Source: Ophiura sarsii (taxonomy: Eukaryota > Echinodermata > Ophiuroidea > Amphilepidida > Ophiuridae). Taken from it: a DNA stretch of 64,000 nt. Every line of letters begins with the position of its first letter. Position 1 is the stretch's first letter. The stretch lies in assembly GCA_035610835.1 (NCBI GenBank), contig CM069448.1, forward strand, positions 12,400,462 through 12,464,461, given 5' to 3'. Position numbers and translations under genes: made by a program. This document shows positions 21,441 through 32,803 of the stretch, in pieces. The notes under the pieces are model-generated. The model did no database searches, had not been told where the DNA came from, and worked only from the letters and a program-made list of their open reading frames with translations.

Positions 21441-22484
21441 ACATCCCAGCACCCTGACAATGTACAGTGGGCACACCTTCATAGTGAACCATGTGTAATG
21501 GAAACAAACATACCTTCAGATGAATCCACATAATGCAAGCCAAGAGATGTTGAAGGTATACCACCATCACATATGCAGGCACTGAATCACAGTCAAACAA
21601 ACCATTCCTATTATACTAATCTCATCACGATCTGTAAACAAGGATTACAAATAAAAAGGCAAGACTAATATAAGAATGTATCAATGGCTTAGTGAAAGTG
21701 GGGCCAATCCTGAAGCGATACATGTGCCAAATTTGTTTCTTTTCGGCGCATTTAATTTTCAATAATAGGGTGCTGGAATTAAAAAAAATTAAAAAGAAGA
21801 AAAAACCTGTCTCACATACCCCGCGCGCATGAGCCCAAGTGTGGGATTTCTTTTCATACTTGTCTGAAAAAATTGATGACCAAATTTTTTCTGAAAGAGC
21901 AACTAAAAACCAACAAAAGAAAGTGGGCAAAAAATTAACAAAATAACAACAAAATTAGATATCCGCATTTAAAATTGCATCGCATGTATGTATTTCCCAA
22001 ATATGCGAAACAGACTTTGTGATTAATTTGAGAGTTTTTCATGAACTCAATTAGTTCTTAATTCAACATCATTTTATAGCTTGAATAGGGTATGAGTCCA
22101 TTGAGTACTGAATAAAACACTTCTTTCAGAATTTGAATAATGTACAATGTAGCTTTGGTCTCCGCTTTATGTCGTTTACATGCCAAACATTGTTTCTTGG
22201 GAATAAAAGTAAGATGAACCACAAATACAAATTAAAAAGAAAGATGGCACAACAAAATATTTGATAAGAAGACCTATACCGGGTAATTCAAAAAAAAGTT
22301 GACCAAAGTTCAAAGTATTTTTTTAACCACATGTACATCAAATACCACAAAATGTTCAGAATGCCAGAGAGTGGCGATAAATGTGTGAGATTTTAGCAGG
22401 CACAAAAATGTGGCTAGCTACAACCCTGGCTATGAATCATGATGATAGCTGTCTCAGAGCTATGAAATTAAAGCATCAGCATCA
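21441..22484. other. Gene-free stretch
   Basis: Short frames of 70-101 codons on the minus strand lack any domain signature. Near 22279 the word ACCGGGTAATTCAAAAAAAAG may be a transposon end. Nothing else could be defined. Confidence 0.4.
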
Positions 22485-24559
22485 GGGCAATTCCATGCAA
22501 AGGTGGACATGACCACTAATTTTCAAGTTATTCATATCCTAACATAGTTTCAAATTAAAACTAAAAGTCTAAATTTTCCAGATATGAACTTTATTTTCAT
22601 TTTTTTACATATTTCGTGTTTTCCCCCCTGTTTTAATTAGCATCTACTAATTTTATTAATTTTGTTGTAAAATCTGTTATTTATATATATGCTATTCATA
22701 TTTATAAACTGAAAATAATCACTTTAAAATTATTTTATCAGTTGTGAGCTCTTACATACAAGTTTATATTATTCTTTAAATTAAAACAAAACAAAAAAAC
22801 ACTCTGTGTTGCGACTCAACGATCAATTTTTATTAAGATTTCACCAAAATGTCACGCTGTTACCGAAAAAATGAATGTTTTTAAGGTTTTTTAAATTTTC
22901 TGCATATACAAATTAAATAATACTTGCAATGCAAATCACACTCCCATAGAGTATAGACCTATAACATACATGCTTCAAAATGCAGTACTACTTTTTGTTA
23001 ATTAATTATTTCAATTAGCAATATGTCACGCTGTTACTTTTTTGGTAACAGCGTGACGGTAACAGTGTGACCCTCATTTAATTATACAGTGAGTTCCAAT
23101 ACAATTTTTAAGTTAAATGTGTTTTAATTGGATAATTTGATTAACTTAATATTGTATTTAATATGGTATTTTATCTATTTTAAACTAACAAAGAACACTA
23201 TAATGTGATTTAATTTAATTAAAATCAACAATCACTAGGTTTTGGAGATCATTATATCGTCAATGTTTGATCTTTTTGCATACAGGGTTCCCAGCATTTC
23301 ACAAAACCAAAATTCCCTGAGTTTTCCCTTATTTTTCCCTGACAAATTTATATTATTCCCTGAGAAAATATTTTCACTTTATCGGAAGTTGGGGTCTTTT
23401 CGACATGTTTTCACCTGGACCCAACTTTGGAGCCATGCCATTTTTTTTATAAATTTATACATTGATGAGTTTATACTTGCTTGTGGCTATAGACATGTGA
23501 CCCTAGATTACTCATGCAATATGGGATTCATGTGACCCCCCATGGGGTCACAGCATGACCCCCAAAATCCCAAAAAACACTTCCCGCTGAATGAAGTGGC
23601 TACTTTGGGGGGGGGGGGGGGGCAATATCATAAAAAGTAAAGGAGATACAGTTGATTTGAGGTCAGATTCTTGAAATATGGCCAAAAGTAAGTTAGAATA
23701 CAAACTTTCAGCTTTCTACCTAGTACGAAGACTGAAATATAAGCTTCCAAAGTCGAACGATATTACAAATATGACTTTCCGCGAATCTTGAACGCGAGAA
23801 AACACGTTCTCGACCATATTTCAACGGGCCATATCTGGAAAACGACATGGAGTATGATTTTACTTTTTTGCATGTGTTAATTTTTGCCATAGTCCATTAA
23901 TCTGATGAAGTTTCATCAAAATCTGAGAGGGTCACCTGGGAACTTTTTAGAAAATTGGTTGATTTGACATGGAATGACCCCTATGTCCTTTTTATTTTAG
24001 CGTCACCACGCTGTTACGGTTACCGCACTCATTAATATTCATATTTCATAAATGTGAATGATTTTTTTTTTTCTTTCTATGTGTAGGTTGTACTAGTCCC
24101 GGGGGGGGGGGGGGGGGGGGGGCGGGGGGGTTCTCACATTGAGATGTTATACGTATATGTGCCTACCTTTTATTTTAGGGTGCCTTTTCGCAAAAATTGG
24201 TATAGCGATGGGGTGGTTTTCATCACAGACCAAAGCGCCCAATTGGCATAAATTGGGTGTATTTTGAGGCATTTTTGGAAAAAGCGCCCAATTTGTGCAC
24301 AATTGGGTGCTTTTCTTATAAAATTGGTATATTGATGGGTGGGAAATTAGCCAAAAACTAGGTATAGGGTAAGTCACATTTTCGAAGTCCGGTAGGCACA
24401 TCCACGTACAATTTTGGCGAAAGTAACCCCCCCCCCCCCCCCCCCCCCCCGGGGTACTAGTGCAATAAAAAATGTTCTGAATAATTCAACTGTGTATGTT
24501 ATTTGCATGAAGTGTGAAAATATCTTCCAAACCGTCATGCTGTTACCGTGGAATTGCCC
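22485..24559. mobile_element. 2.1-kb inverted-repeat element with GGTAACAGCGTGAC motifs
   Basis: Ends GGGCAATTCCA and TGGAATTGCCC are flanked by ATCA on both sides. The motif GGTAACAGCGTGAC (or its complement, with 0-2 changes) occurs about six times, at roughly 22848, 23026, 23041, 23055, 24003 and 24530. One pair at 23028-23060 forms a perfect 13-bp hairpin. No transposase is present. A hAT MITE is nested at 24098-24453. Confidence 0.6.
24098..24453. mobile_element. Nested hAT-type MITE with G/C-run termini
   Basis: A 356-bp element beginning CCC plus a long G run and ending with a long C run plus GGG. The exact 8-bp duplication GTACTAGT lies at 24090-24097 and 24454-24461. Subterminal GTGCCTACC occurs inverted on both sides. 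The terminal architecture matches the element at 1411-1900, so the two may use the same transposase. It interrupts the larger element at 22485-24559. Confidence 0.8.
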
Positions 24560-24563
24560 ATCA

Positions 24564-25281
24564 GATACTTTTCATCAATATTGTCCAATATTCTAAATAA
24601 AATTAGTCAAACTTTTGCTTAAGATATCATGTGTAAATAGCTCAACCTATTTCAAATTCCAAGAAAGCCGACTTGAATTTTGATCGCCTTATTCCCACTA
24701 CATTGTAGTATATAATTATGAATTACTAATTTTATGAAGCCAACTGTAAATGTTAGTTTTCGTAGTTTAGACAAGGCCATGTTTAACCTTTGGATGCAAC
24801 GCCTGTGCTGAGAGCTACATGTATGAAATAAAAGAATCTGACTTGGCGTTAATCCTAGTAAATAAGAGGACCTGTGAAATTTCATGTCATTAACACTCGA
24901 CCTTTATCAAACTACTGATTCAAAGTACTGAGTAACCTGTTACTGTAACTAACTAGTGGACGTCAGATATTTCAATCAACATTTTTTCATTTTTTACATT
25001 TTTCACTTTTCTGAATAAAATTAGTCAAACTATATTTGCTAGGAATGAGTGTCTTGGTTGAATATCTCAAAAGTATTCTATTTCCAACATAGCTGTCTTG
25101 AATTACATTTTTGTAGGATCCCTCTATTTGTTCCTGCTACAGTAAATTTATGACACCGACTGTCTACATCTACATGTAGGCGGTGTTTCATCTATCAATA
25201 TTTTTCAACCTTTCTGAATAAAATTAGTCAAAATTTTGCTTCAGATTATCATGATTAATGTTTAATGATCAAATAATATGT
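24564..25281. other. Gene-free stretch
   Basis: A loosely repeated phrase (CTGAATAAAATTAGTCAAA) occurs at 24590, 25010 and 25213, suggesting an old tandem duplication of roughly 200-400 bp. No credible gene. Confidence 0.4.
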
Positions 25282-25289
25282 ACCCCGGT

Positions 25290-25655
25290 CAGGGGTCGCA
25301 TTCTGACGCGTCTGCGCGTCCTAGACCTCTCACTTTCTTATAGTGACGCATCAGGTTTCAAATAGGAAAGACTTGCGGGTCCCGATCAAAATTGAAGGGA
25401 CCCATTAAAATTAAATTTGACGATATATGGAAATGGAAACCTTAAGAAATTCTGTAAATTACATTATCAATCCTTTGCTCACAATATAAATTCATCAAAA
25501 CTGTCCATGTCCATAAAAAAGTAAATTGTTCAAATACCTAAACTTCGGGACCCCTCAATTTTCTTGGGGACCCCTTAAATTTGTTTTTTTGAAGTCCTAC
25601 GGGGTCCTAAAAATGTCATGGGACTTCTCACATTTTTGATCCAGTGCTATCCCTG
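25290..25655. mobile_element. hAT-type MITE
   Basis: A 366-bp element with imperfect inverted ends CAGGGGTCGCATTCTG and CAGTGCTATCCCTG. The flanks ACCCCGGT (25282-25289) and ACGCCGGT (25656-25663) match at seven of eight positions, so it is probably older than its neighbours. Non-coding. Confidence 0.65.
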
Positions 25656-25663
25656 ACGCCGGT

Positions 25664-26775
25664 GCTGTCTTGCTACACGTCCCGTAAGGCTATAATTTAA
25701 AAAAATCTGTTGTCTCAAAGCTCTTCAGTTTTTTTTCAAAACCCTAATGTGGAATGCGATTTTTTAAACAGTTTAAAATAAAAAAAAAGATAAATAAAAT
25801 ATTGAAATCCTTGTAAAAGTGAACATAAAAAATAAAATATTGTTAAAATGCACTTGTTGTAAGCCCGGCTCTTGGGGACCTGGGACATGGCGAATGTACA
25901 TCGCTAATATACCGGTGCCCGGCTATGCGTGGGAGTGTACAGGACGTACAAACTGTGTCCCCCTAGCCGGGGCACGATATTTACAACATTTGATACATTG
26001 ACGGAATATAAAAGCGTATAGTATAGTATAGGCATACATGATGAGACTGATACATCATACATGTCCATTGTATTTGTATAGGCCTAGTTGCTGACAGAAT
26101 GCCTGCCACATTGTCTCTGCAGTTGTCATCTGTTTGTCCTGTTTCAACTGTGATTTAGGCCAAATAAAAAAACCAGTTTCTCGTCCGGGCTTTTTGAAAC
26201 AAGGAAGGAGGCCCCTTTTTTGTTTTCTTTTTTTCCTCAAAATAGCGGATCCAAAATGGCGGACTGATTTTTAAAAAATAAAAAAAATCCGCTTTCGACC
26301 TTTTTTCCAGTTGCTGTTGTTTCTTAAATGACAGCCACCTTTTCTAACACCATTTTCAGACTTGTATTGGCTACAACTTTGTTGAAAACAAAAGGAAAAA
26401 CAAAATAGGGCCTACATGTGTTTATACATTTATTTGACTTAACATTGAAAAAAACGATACCTTTTGTGGTTAAAAAGTGTTTTGGGGGTTAAAAAAAAAA
26501 AAAAAAATTAAAAAAAAAAGGAGCCGGCCGGCAAAAAGGAAGCGGGCGGGGACGAGAAACTGTTTTTTTTATTATTTGGCCTTATGTGCTGATTTGGATT
26601 TATATTTGAAGTCTTCCCCACTTTATACGTGATTTTTTGCTTAGTATACAGTGTTTGGCCAAAAATGTTCTTTACTTTTAATAAATTTGCAGCCGGGGCG
26701 TACGCTAGGGTACACAAATGTACACCCCACCCCGGACGTATACATTGTAGATACATGATATAAATAAGCTACTAG
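25664..26775. other. Gene-free stretch
   Basis: No credible gene. A long A run and the phrase AGGAGCCGGCCGGCAAAAAG lie near 26490-26540. The GC-rich words around 25860-25980 and 26690-26740 resemble those at 27330-27440 but do not define an element. Confidence 0.35.
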
Positions 26776-26783
26776 AGCAAGTG

Positions 26784-27225
26784 CAGGGATGGAAAAAAGA
26801 CCCGTCCGCCCGCCCATAGCGGGTAACTTTCGTGTCGGGCGGGTGAAGATTCAAAGGTACCTGTCCGACTGGCGGGTAACATTTTGAAGCTCAAAGTGTA
26901 TAAGTAACAGTTCAGGGTAATTTCATCATCAGATGATCGTGTGTCATGATGATAGTGGAGATCAGGTTGATAGGAGATTAAAGAGAGTATTGGATTGATG
27001 AACATGATGAATACAAGGAGCTGTTACGGGCTAGGTTTACAATGGAACATCGTACAATAAAGACAAAAACATGTAAATGTAGTTTAAAAGTAGTATTGAA
27101 TTGTTTGCTGCAAAATGTTATGAAAAAACCTTGGGCTGGTAGAATTTTTGTCGGGCAGGTAGATTCTGTGAGTTACATGTACCTGCCCGACTGGCTAGTT
27201 GAAAAAATCTGAAGTTCCATCCCTG
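26784..27225. mobile_element. hAT-type MITE
   Basis: A 442-bp element with ends CAGGGATGGAA and TTCCATCCCTG and an exact 8-bp duplication AGCAAGTG (26776-26783 and 27226-27233). Subterminal words (GGTACCTGTCCGACTGGCGGG and similar) recur in both halves. The CAGGGATGGAA start is typical of hAT elements. Non-coding. Confidence 0.9.
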
Positions 27226-27233
27226 AGCAAGTG

Positions 27234-27885
27234 ATGTGCTTGAATTGATGGAATAAGCCTAAATAACACATAGGGAACAAGTAGAAATCCATCCCGTTAT
27301 GTTTGCAGAAAGAAATTATAAACCGACCCACAGACTGTGAGCCGGGGCATACACTTTGTCCTGGCCGGGACTGGTGCCTTGCTCTGCAAGGACCGTCCGT
27401 ACATGAATGTCCCGGGACGTCATATTTGCAATTTGTACGACCCGGTCCTACAAATTATGTATATCAAAACAAAGAATTCTCGATCAAATCGTATTATACT
27501 ATTCTTCAGTGTCCCATGCGACTGCCAGGGCGTACGTATTGTGTGTGACCGTGTCAATCGTGTGACAAGGGCGCAGTAAAACCGGAAGATGTGACGTTCT
27601 TGTAAACAAATCTAGGTAATTGTCCGATCGCGGCCCCAATCAACAAGACCCCATGCCCCACGCTGCATGATTGGACAATTATGTAAGTTCATGTTTATTC
27701 ATGTCACGTATGATCGCGTTGTGGCGTGGTTGTCAAGGCTCTTCATGCTGCTAATTCAACATTTGGATGAACGCTGGCGTGACTGGAATAAAATTCATTG
27801 CTATGATTTATATAGTCCCCGCTAGTCCCGGGCTTGCAATTGATTAATTTAAAAATTTTAATGCATAAAAAATAAATAATACAAT
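27234..27885. other. Gene-free stretch
   Basis: GC-richer than its surroundings at 27330-27560, with two overlapping 80-codon frames that have no recognisable motif. I cannot support a gene here. Confidence 0.35.
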
Positions 27886-27893
27886 CATGTCAG

Positions 27894-28188
27894 CAAGGCT
27901 CAAGATAACAGTTTTTGTACCTGGAGCTACTTTTTTTCCAAAGTAGCGCCCGGATCATGGGATTTATAGAGAACCAGGAGCTACTTTCAGTCTACCGGGA
28001 GCTAACTTTTTATTAAATCGTATTGTCAAATCGAAATTTGATGTTTTGGGCAAGCTTCCCGGATGTCAACGGGCGCTGGTTTGGACAAAATATCAGCGCT
28101 CGGTTGTTTATTTTTCAGCATTACCGGGCGCTATGGCAGGAGGACCGAGGGGTAAAAATCGCCCAGCGCCCGCTTATCTTGAGTCTTG
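27894..28188. mobile_element. hAT-type MITE
   Basis: A 295-bp element with ends CAAGGCTCAAGATAA and TTATCTTGAGTCTTG and an exact 8-bp duplication CATGTCAG at 27886-27893 and 28189-28196. Internal GGGCGCT and GGAGCTA words recur in both halves. Non-coding. Confidence 0.88.
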
Positions 28189-29027
28189 CATGTCAGTCTT
28201 AAAATTTTCCGTACGGGACGTCTAGCTAGCAAGATATCATGTCACTGATATTTTTACTTATTCCAAGAAATAGGCCTACTTTACTGGATTGAATTTGAAT
28301 GCCCTTTTTGAGGCTGTTGAACTACTAAAAAAGTTAACATTGTAAATTGTAATGAAAAGAGATATCATCCAAAAATCGCAATCACCCGTTATTAATTTCA
28401 TGATTTATTGACCATCACTACTATTATAAGTCTAGATGAGATAGAGCTAGGATTCAGAGCTACACTTTATCAAGCCCTATTCAATTCAACATGTCAAATG
28501 TCAATCGCAACCAAAACTTAAACTAAATAAATAAAAAAGCTTATTTTATCATATTAATTTTACACATTTTCAACTTCAACTTCAAGTCATGAAAGTTATT
28601 AAAAGACAAACACTTACCGTTTCCCCGGCCATTCACAGTTTCAGTTACGCTCGCAATCCAGGAATAAATCTGCCTGTTGAAAATTACTCGAAAACGAAGG
28701 AATTGACGATATTTATTTTAGGCGAACTGAGACGCATCGTTTCCGATTTAAATTCCACCAGGGATGGACATCTATGTGCGTGGGTACGCAAAATGTGACT
28801 TGTAAAAGGAGGGCGCTATCTTGACAACGCTATCATTGACAACACGAAAAGGCACATGAAATGCGTGAGGTAACTCGCAAATAGAGGGCGCTATCACACT
28901 CAGAGGTTTCAATCTCGGTAATGTACAGTGACACATCGGCCTGTGTGTGCTAGCCGTTGCAATATTTCCCGCACGTAAACAGCCCAATATATTGTAACAT
29001 GCTATTTTACGCCATTTTATCCACAAA

Positions 29028-29680
29028 CACATGCTACAAATACCATCGATTGTCACCTTTCCTGGATGAATTGAATTTCGACAACAGAGCCAGTTCTTTA
29101 GAACCCTACAATTTACCTACATATACCATAATTTATTCTAACATGGGCGTATTTTTCGATATTTTGGACGACGCGTACGGAGTGCCTAATTATAGATGCT
29201 TTTGGAAATAGAAACAAAATGGCTGTTACGCAGTTTCTGCTCAAAAACATGCTACAAATTCACAATTGGACCATCGATTACAATACTTTCCTGGATGAAT
29301 TGACTGTCGAAAAAATACTCCAACAAATGAGAAATCTATACTCTACCTACATATAGCATTATTTAGTCTAACAAACACCCGTAACTCGATATTTTGCGTT
29401 AAGCGACCTTGTGGGTGTCTTCTAGAATATTCACAGGACCGACTCGTTACGCATTTTCTACTAAAAAAAATCGTACAAAATCACAATTGAACCATCGATT
29501 ACACCACTTTCCTTGATGGTTTGAATCTCGACCAAACTTCGGGATAATTAGACACTTATATTTTACCTATAAATGTAATTATTTATTCTCACAAGTATCT
29601 ATAACTCTATATTTTGCGCGACGCAGCAACGGGGTGTGTTTCGAAATCGAAACAGAGCTCTACCGTACAATTTCTATGTA
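29028..29680. repeat. Three degenerate tandem units of about 218 bp
   Basis: Each unit begins near a CTACAAAT...CCATCGATTNNA phrase (29034, 29253, 29472) and shares CTTTCCTGGATG, ACCTACATATA and GATATTTTG landmarks. Pairwise identity is perhaps 65-70 percent. They sit at the right edge of the insertion in the split LTR. The DNA at 28197-29027 holds no gene that I can support. Confidence 0.6.
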
Positions 29681-29786
29681 AATTTAGCCTTGTCCTCATT
29701 TCGCGTCATTGGGCTAAACTATTTGGCTAGAGCAACACCCTTAAAATGGCAAAACGAAACTATATAGTCAGCCTTCGGCGACTCAA

Positions 29787-31217
29787 TGAATTGTACACCC
29801 AGAGCTCTTGCGCACGCGTTCGTATACTTCGTTGTGCTGCATACATGTAAATACTCACGGTACCGTCGTCATCAAGTTCGCGAAAGTTCGATCTATTTGT
29901 AATGTTGTTCCTCCTTGTTGTTGGACCTCCTAGTGTTGTTATTACTGTGGGACGGTTATCGCCGACAGTTGCTCCAACAGTTAGTGGTTACAGTTCTAGT
30001 TGTAACAGTTCTAGTTGTTACAGTTCTAGTTGTTACAGTTCTAGTTGTTACAGTTCTAGTTGTTACAGTTCTAGTTGTTACAGTTCTAGATGTTAGATAA
30101 ACCATTATCTTTTAAAAACGGCTGTATAGAAAACATACAGTGAATTTTATGAATACCAGTCCTAATTATATGTGAGAGTTATGTAGCATATATCAAATAA
30201 CTCATTTTAAAACATTGTTCAATTATATTGAACGAACACAATTAATGATAATAAGTTATGAAACACACAAGACTAGATAACTTATGATCCTAGTAAATTA
30301 ACTATCACTGGTTGAATTGTGTATCATATAAAATGCATTACACAATGATTATGAATAAACAATGTTGAGGAACCTTACATGTTGTGTATCATCAAAATGC
30401 ATTACACAGTTATAAACCAACATTGGTTAATGAATTTTGAGTATCATTATGCATTACATACAGTAGTTACAAATAAACAATGGTTGATGCAACTCTGGTT
30501 GTGTATCATTAAAATGCATTACACAATTAAAAACAACGTACATAATTGAAAACACAAATCATATTTTGTTTCTTATCAAAATCGATATTGCATTAAATAA
30601 ACAAATCTTTGTTTCTTCCAATGTACAAAAACAACATAATTGAAAACACAAATCAAGTTTTGTTTCATATCAAAATTGTTATCACATTGAATACAAAATC
30701 TCTGCTTCATTGAGTACAAAATATTATACAATAATAATTTACTTACACATGAATCCTTTGTAAATAAACTTTACATTATTCTCTCTGGCAGTGGCATATA
30801 AACACAAACTCCAGACTAAATCACCATAGATTTATTTAGTTGCATTCTATCTCATCTGTAACATTGTATCACTTTAAATCAATCTGCATTATTAATTTCC
30901 CGCAGTGTAGTAACAGAATGAGGAACTACCAAAACCTTATAGGTCTTAACCTCTTGATGGTTAGAAGATGACTGCCCCAAATATCATGTCATAAGAATAA
31001 AAAATGATATCGTAGCCATATTGCGATTGGCTGAAACTCAAATATAAATAAGCTGTGATTGGATAAACTAGAGTTACTTAAAAACAAATTGGTAGAGTTA
31101 ACACATCACAATAATGTTGACTGTTTAGCGTGCATGGTTGGTTATGGGATCACCCTTGAAGTCCTTAAAATAGATAAGTATAGGACACTACACATGTTTA
31201 ACCTTTTATATGCGACA
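29787..31217 (-). repeat. 5' LTR, second fragment
   Basis: 1,431 bp match 7629-9058 with about ten substitutions and one single-base indel. It ends exactly at GCGACA, followed by the CACAC target duplication. Together with 13883-14108 it reconstitutes one LTR of 1,657 bp, so this is not an independent element. Confidence 0.9.
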
Positions 31218-31267
31218 CACACGTCATCACCCGCCTACCCCACCCGTCATGCACGTTACTTCCTTAA

Positions 31268-31522
31268 CACTTTCCACGCGGCAGTCGTCTGCAGACGACA
31301 TTCCGAAAGTTCACAAAATGTTTACAAAACCCATATTGTATTGACTTTCAATACCCTATTTAGAATCACTATGAGAAACGCATTGAAAGAATTTTAGTTG
31401 AAAGAAGTACAAACATACCTAGTCTTGGTTCTGTTATCCTTGAGGTATACTTTGAAAATTGGGAAAGGTTTATGAAAAATCTGTTTTGTATAATGTCATA
31501 ACTAATTGCCGCGTGGAAAGTG
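31268..31522. mobile_element. TTAA-type MITE, copy 2
   Basis: A 255-bp element with ends CACTTTCCACGCGGCA and TGCCGCGTGGAAAGTG and perfect TTAA flanks (31264-31267 and 31523-31526). It is the better-preserved relative of 2024-2263. Non-coding. Confidence 0.85.
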
Positions 31523-31622
31523 TTAACCTCAACCCATTTTGGGTGGTTTTCTCAGTTTTTAATCTCACTAGTCATCAAAATGTAGGCGTTAAAAATAAAA
31601 ATATTGCCTGTCTGTATCTCCA

Positions 31623-31828
31623 ATCATGTGTATACCACTCCACCATGGTCTGGGTCATTCGGTGTATTTACTTTTCGCTCGTTGGTTTTATTGACATAAA
31701 TCCTTATAGACAACCATTTACAATTTACAAAGGAAATAGGCGGAGTAGTTTTTTCGAGATCTGTCACCTTAAACGATCCATAAGGGTGAGAATCAATGAC
31801 CTCATTCATGGTGCCTGGTACTGACATG
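31623..31828. repeat. Dispersed ~200-bp repeat, copy 2 (uninterrupted)
   Basis: Matches 5660-5859 plus 6883-6893. It preserves the empty target site (GGTACTGACATG) of the LTR element that split copy 1. On the minus strand it keeps an open frame of about 65 codons ending near DHGGVVYT. I do not recognise the product. Confidence 0.65.
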
Positions 31829-32421
31829 CAAATCAATTTAATGGCCTGAATTTATTAAGAAATGGTGTTTTTTTGAAAAACTATTTTTCGCATACAAAGC
31901 ATGTTTATTATAGCTTATACTTCAATGGCGTCTCAGCCAGTTTGTTAGAAGACCTTGTTTTCAAATGTTATTTGGGAAATGTGACATTCTCATCTTTACA
32001 CCTTTCGTATTTGGATTTGGTGTTTTATATAAGCTTTTAGATAACTAAACCTTTCGTATTGTTTTGTCGAATTTGTTGGAGTATACCCAAAGATATGATT
32101 GTTCGACCTGAGCAAACAACATCAATATTCTGCCATTTTTTTGAAAGAAATCATCCATGTGTCCAATTATGTTCACCACTTTGAAGCATAAAAATAGCAC
32201 AAATATGACTTTCAATGAACAATGTTAATCAAGCATATTTTTAGTTATGATAAACCAAATGAGACAAAACAAACAGCATTTGAGAGGTAGTTTGGTCATC
32301 TCGGAGCTCATATCAACGTCAATTAGTAAATACCGGTACTGATTCATTAGCAAAAGATAACAAGTCTTAGGGTATAAACACATTTTCTAAATGGTAAAGA
32401 ATTCACTTTGCAATCCGTCGT
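31829..32421. other. Gene-free stretch
   Basis: I see no gene or repeat structure here. Confidence 0.4.
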
Positions 32422-32425
32422 TTAA

Positions 32426-32799
32426 AAGTATATTATGTGATCTTTCCAGGGAACGCCCTCAACATCGAAAAAAAAAATTGAAAGCAGATTTTTTTGCAGA
32501 TTTACATTTCTGATCATAAATCATGCATACATTCCAAGTTACAGGGCGATACGATTCTTAATTACTTCAAAATCATGGTTTTAGAGTGAAAATAAACTGT
32601 CGGAATCCCGACAGTTTATATTTTTCACTCTAAATTCACTCTAAAACCATGATTTTGAGGTAATTAGGAATCGTATCGCTCTGTAACTTGGAATGTATGT
32701 ATGATTTATGATCGGAAATGTAAATCTGCAAGAAAATCTACTTTCTAAAAAAAATCATGAATAGAGGGCGCTCTCTGGAAAAGATCACATAATATGCCT
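32426..32799. mobile_element. Palindromic TTAA-type MITE
   Basis: A 374-bp near-perfect palindrome. Arms of about 185 bp meet at the centre GTCGGAATCCCGAC. The flanks TTAA at 32422-32425 and 32800-32803 and the ends A(A/G)G(T/C)ATATTATGTGATC point to a piggyBac/Kolobok-type transposase. A single-armed copy lies at 14333-14500. Confidence 0.85.
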
Positions 32800-32803
32800 T
32801 TAA

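Larger units (their letters stand above)
14109..29786. other. 15.68-kb insertion inside the 5' LTR
   Basis: The insertion is bounded by a 3-bp duplication CAA (14106-14108 and 29784-29786), judged against the intact LTR at 7626-7628. The ends, CTAGAGCGG on the left and GGCGACTCAA on the right, are neither inverted nor direct repeats of each other. I find no transposase or other convincing gene inside. The content is ordinary repeat-rich DNA with SINEs and at least six MITEs carrying clean target duplications, described separately. Confidence 0.8.
7403..31217 (-). mobile_element. Gmr1-like Ty3/gypsy LTR retrotransposon with split 5' LTR
   Basis: This is a complete insertion with an exact 5-bp target duplication CACAC at 7398-7402 and 31218-31222. 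Reading on the minus strand, it has a 5' LTR, a tRNA-Pro-type primer site, gag, protease, integrase, reverse transcriptase, RNase H, a G-rich tract and a 3' LTR. The LTRs are about 1,656 bp, start and end TGTC(A/G)C...G(C/T)GACA and differ at roughly 15 positions, so the insertion is young. The 5' LTR is interrupted by 15.68 kb of unrelated DNA. Without it the element is about 8.1 kb. One frameshift and an RNase H deletion make this copy non-autonomous. Confidence 0.9.

Noticed and set aside
28800..28900. CTCF-like sites (GAGGGCGCTATC)
   Set aside because: The word also occurs in transposon arms (for example 32764), and two short matches are not enough to call an insulator.
14106..29786. Helitron explanation for the 15.7-kb insertion
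   Set aside because: The left edge reads CTAG next to an A/T target, which fits a reversed Helitron 3' end. The other end does not begin TC on the same strand, there is no clear hairpin near CTAG, and no Rep/helicase sequence.
29787..31217. Independent 1.4-kb transposon duplicated at 7.6 and 29.8 kb
   Set aside because: The left edge coincides exactly with the break in the 5' LTR, and the outer CACAC duplication shows both pieces belong to one LTR.
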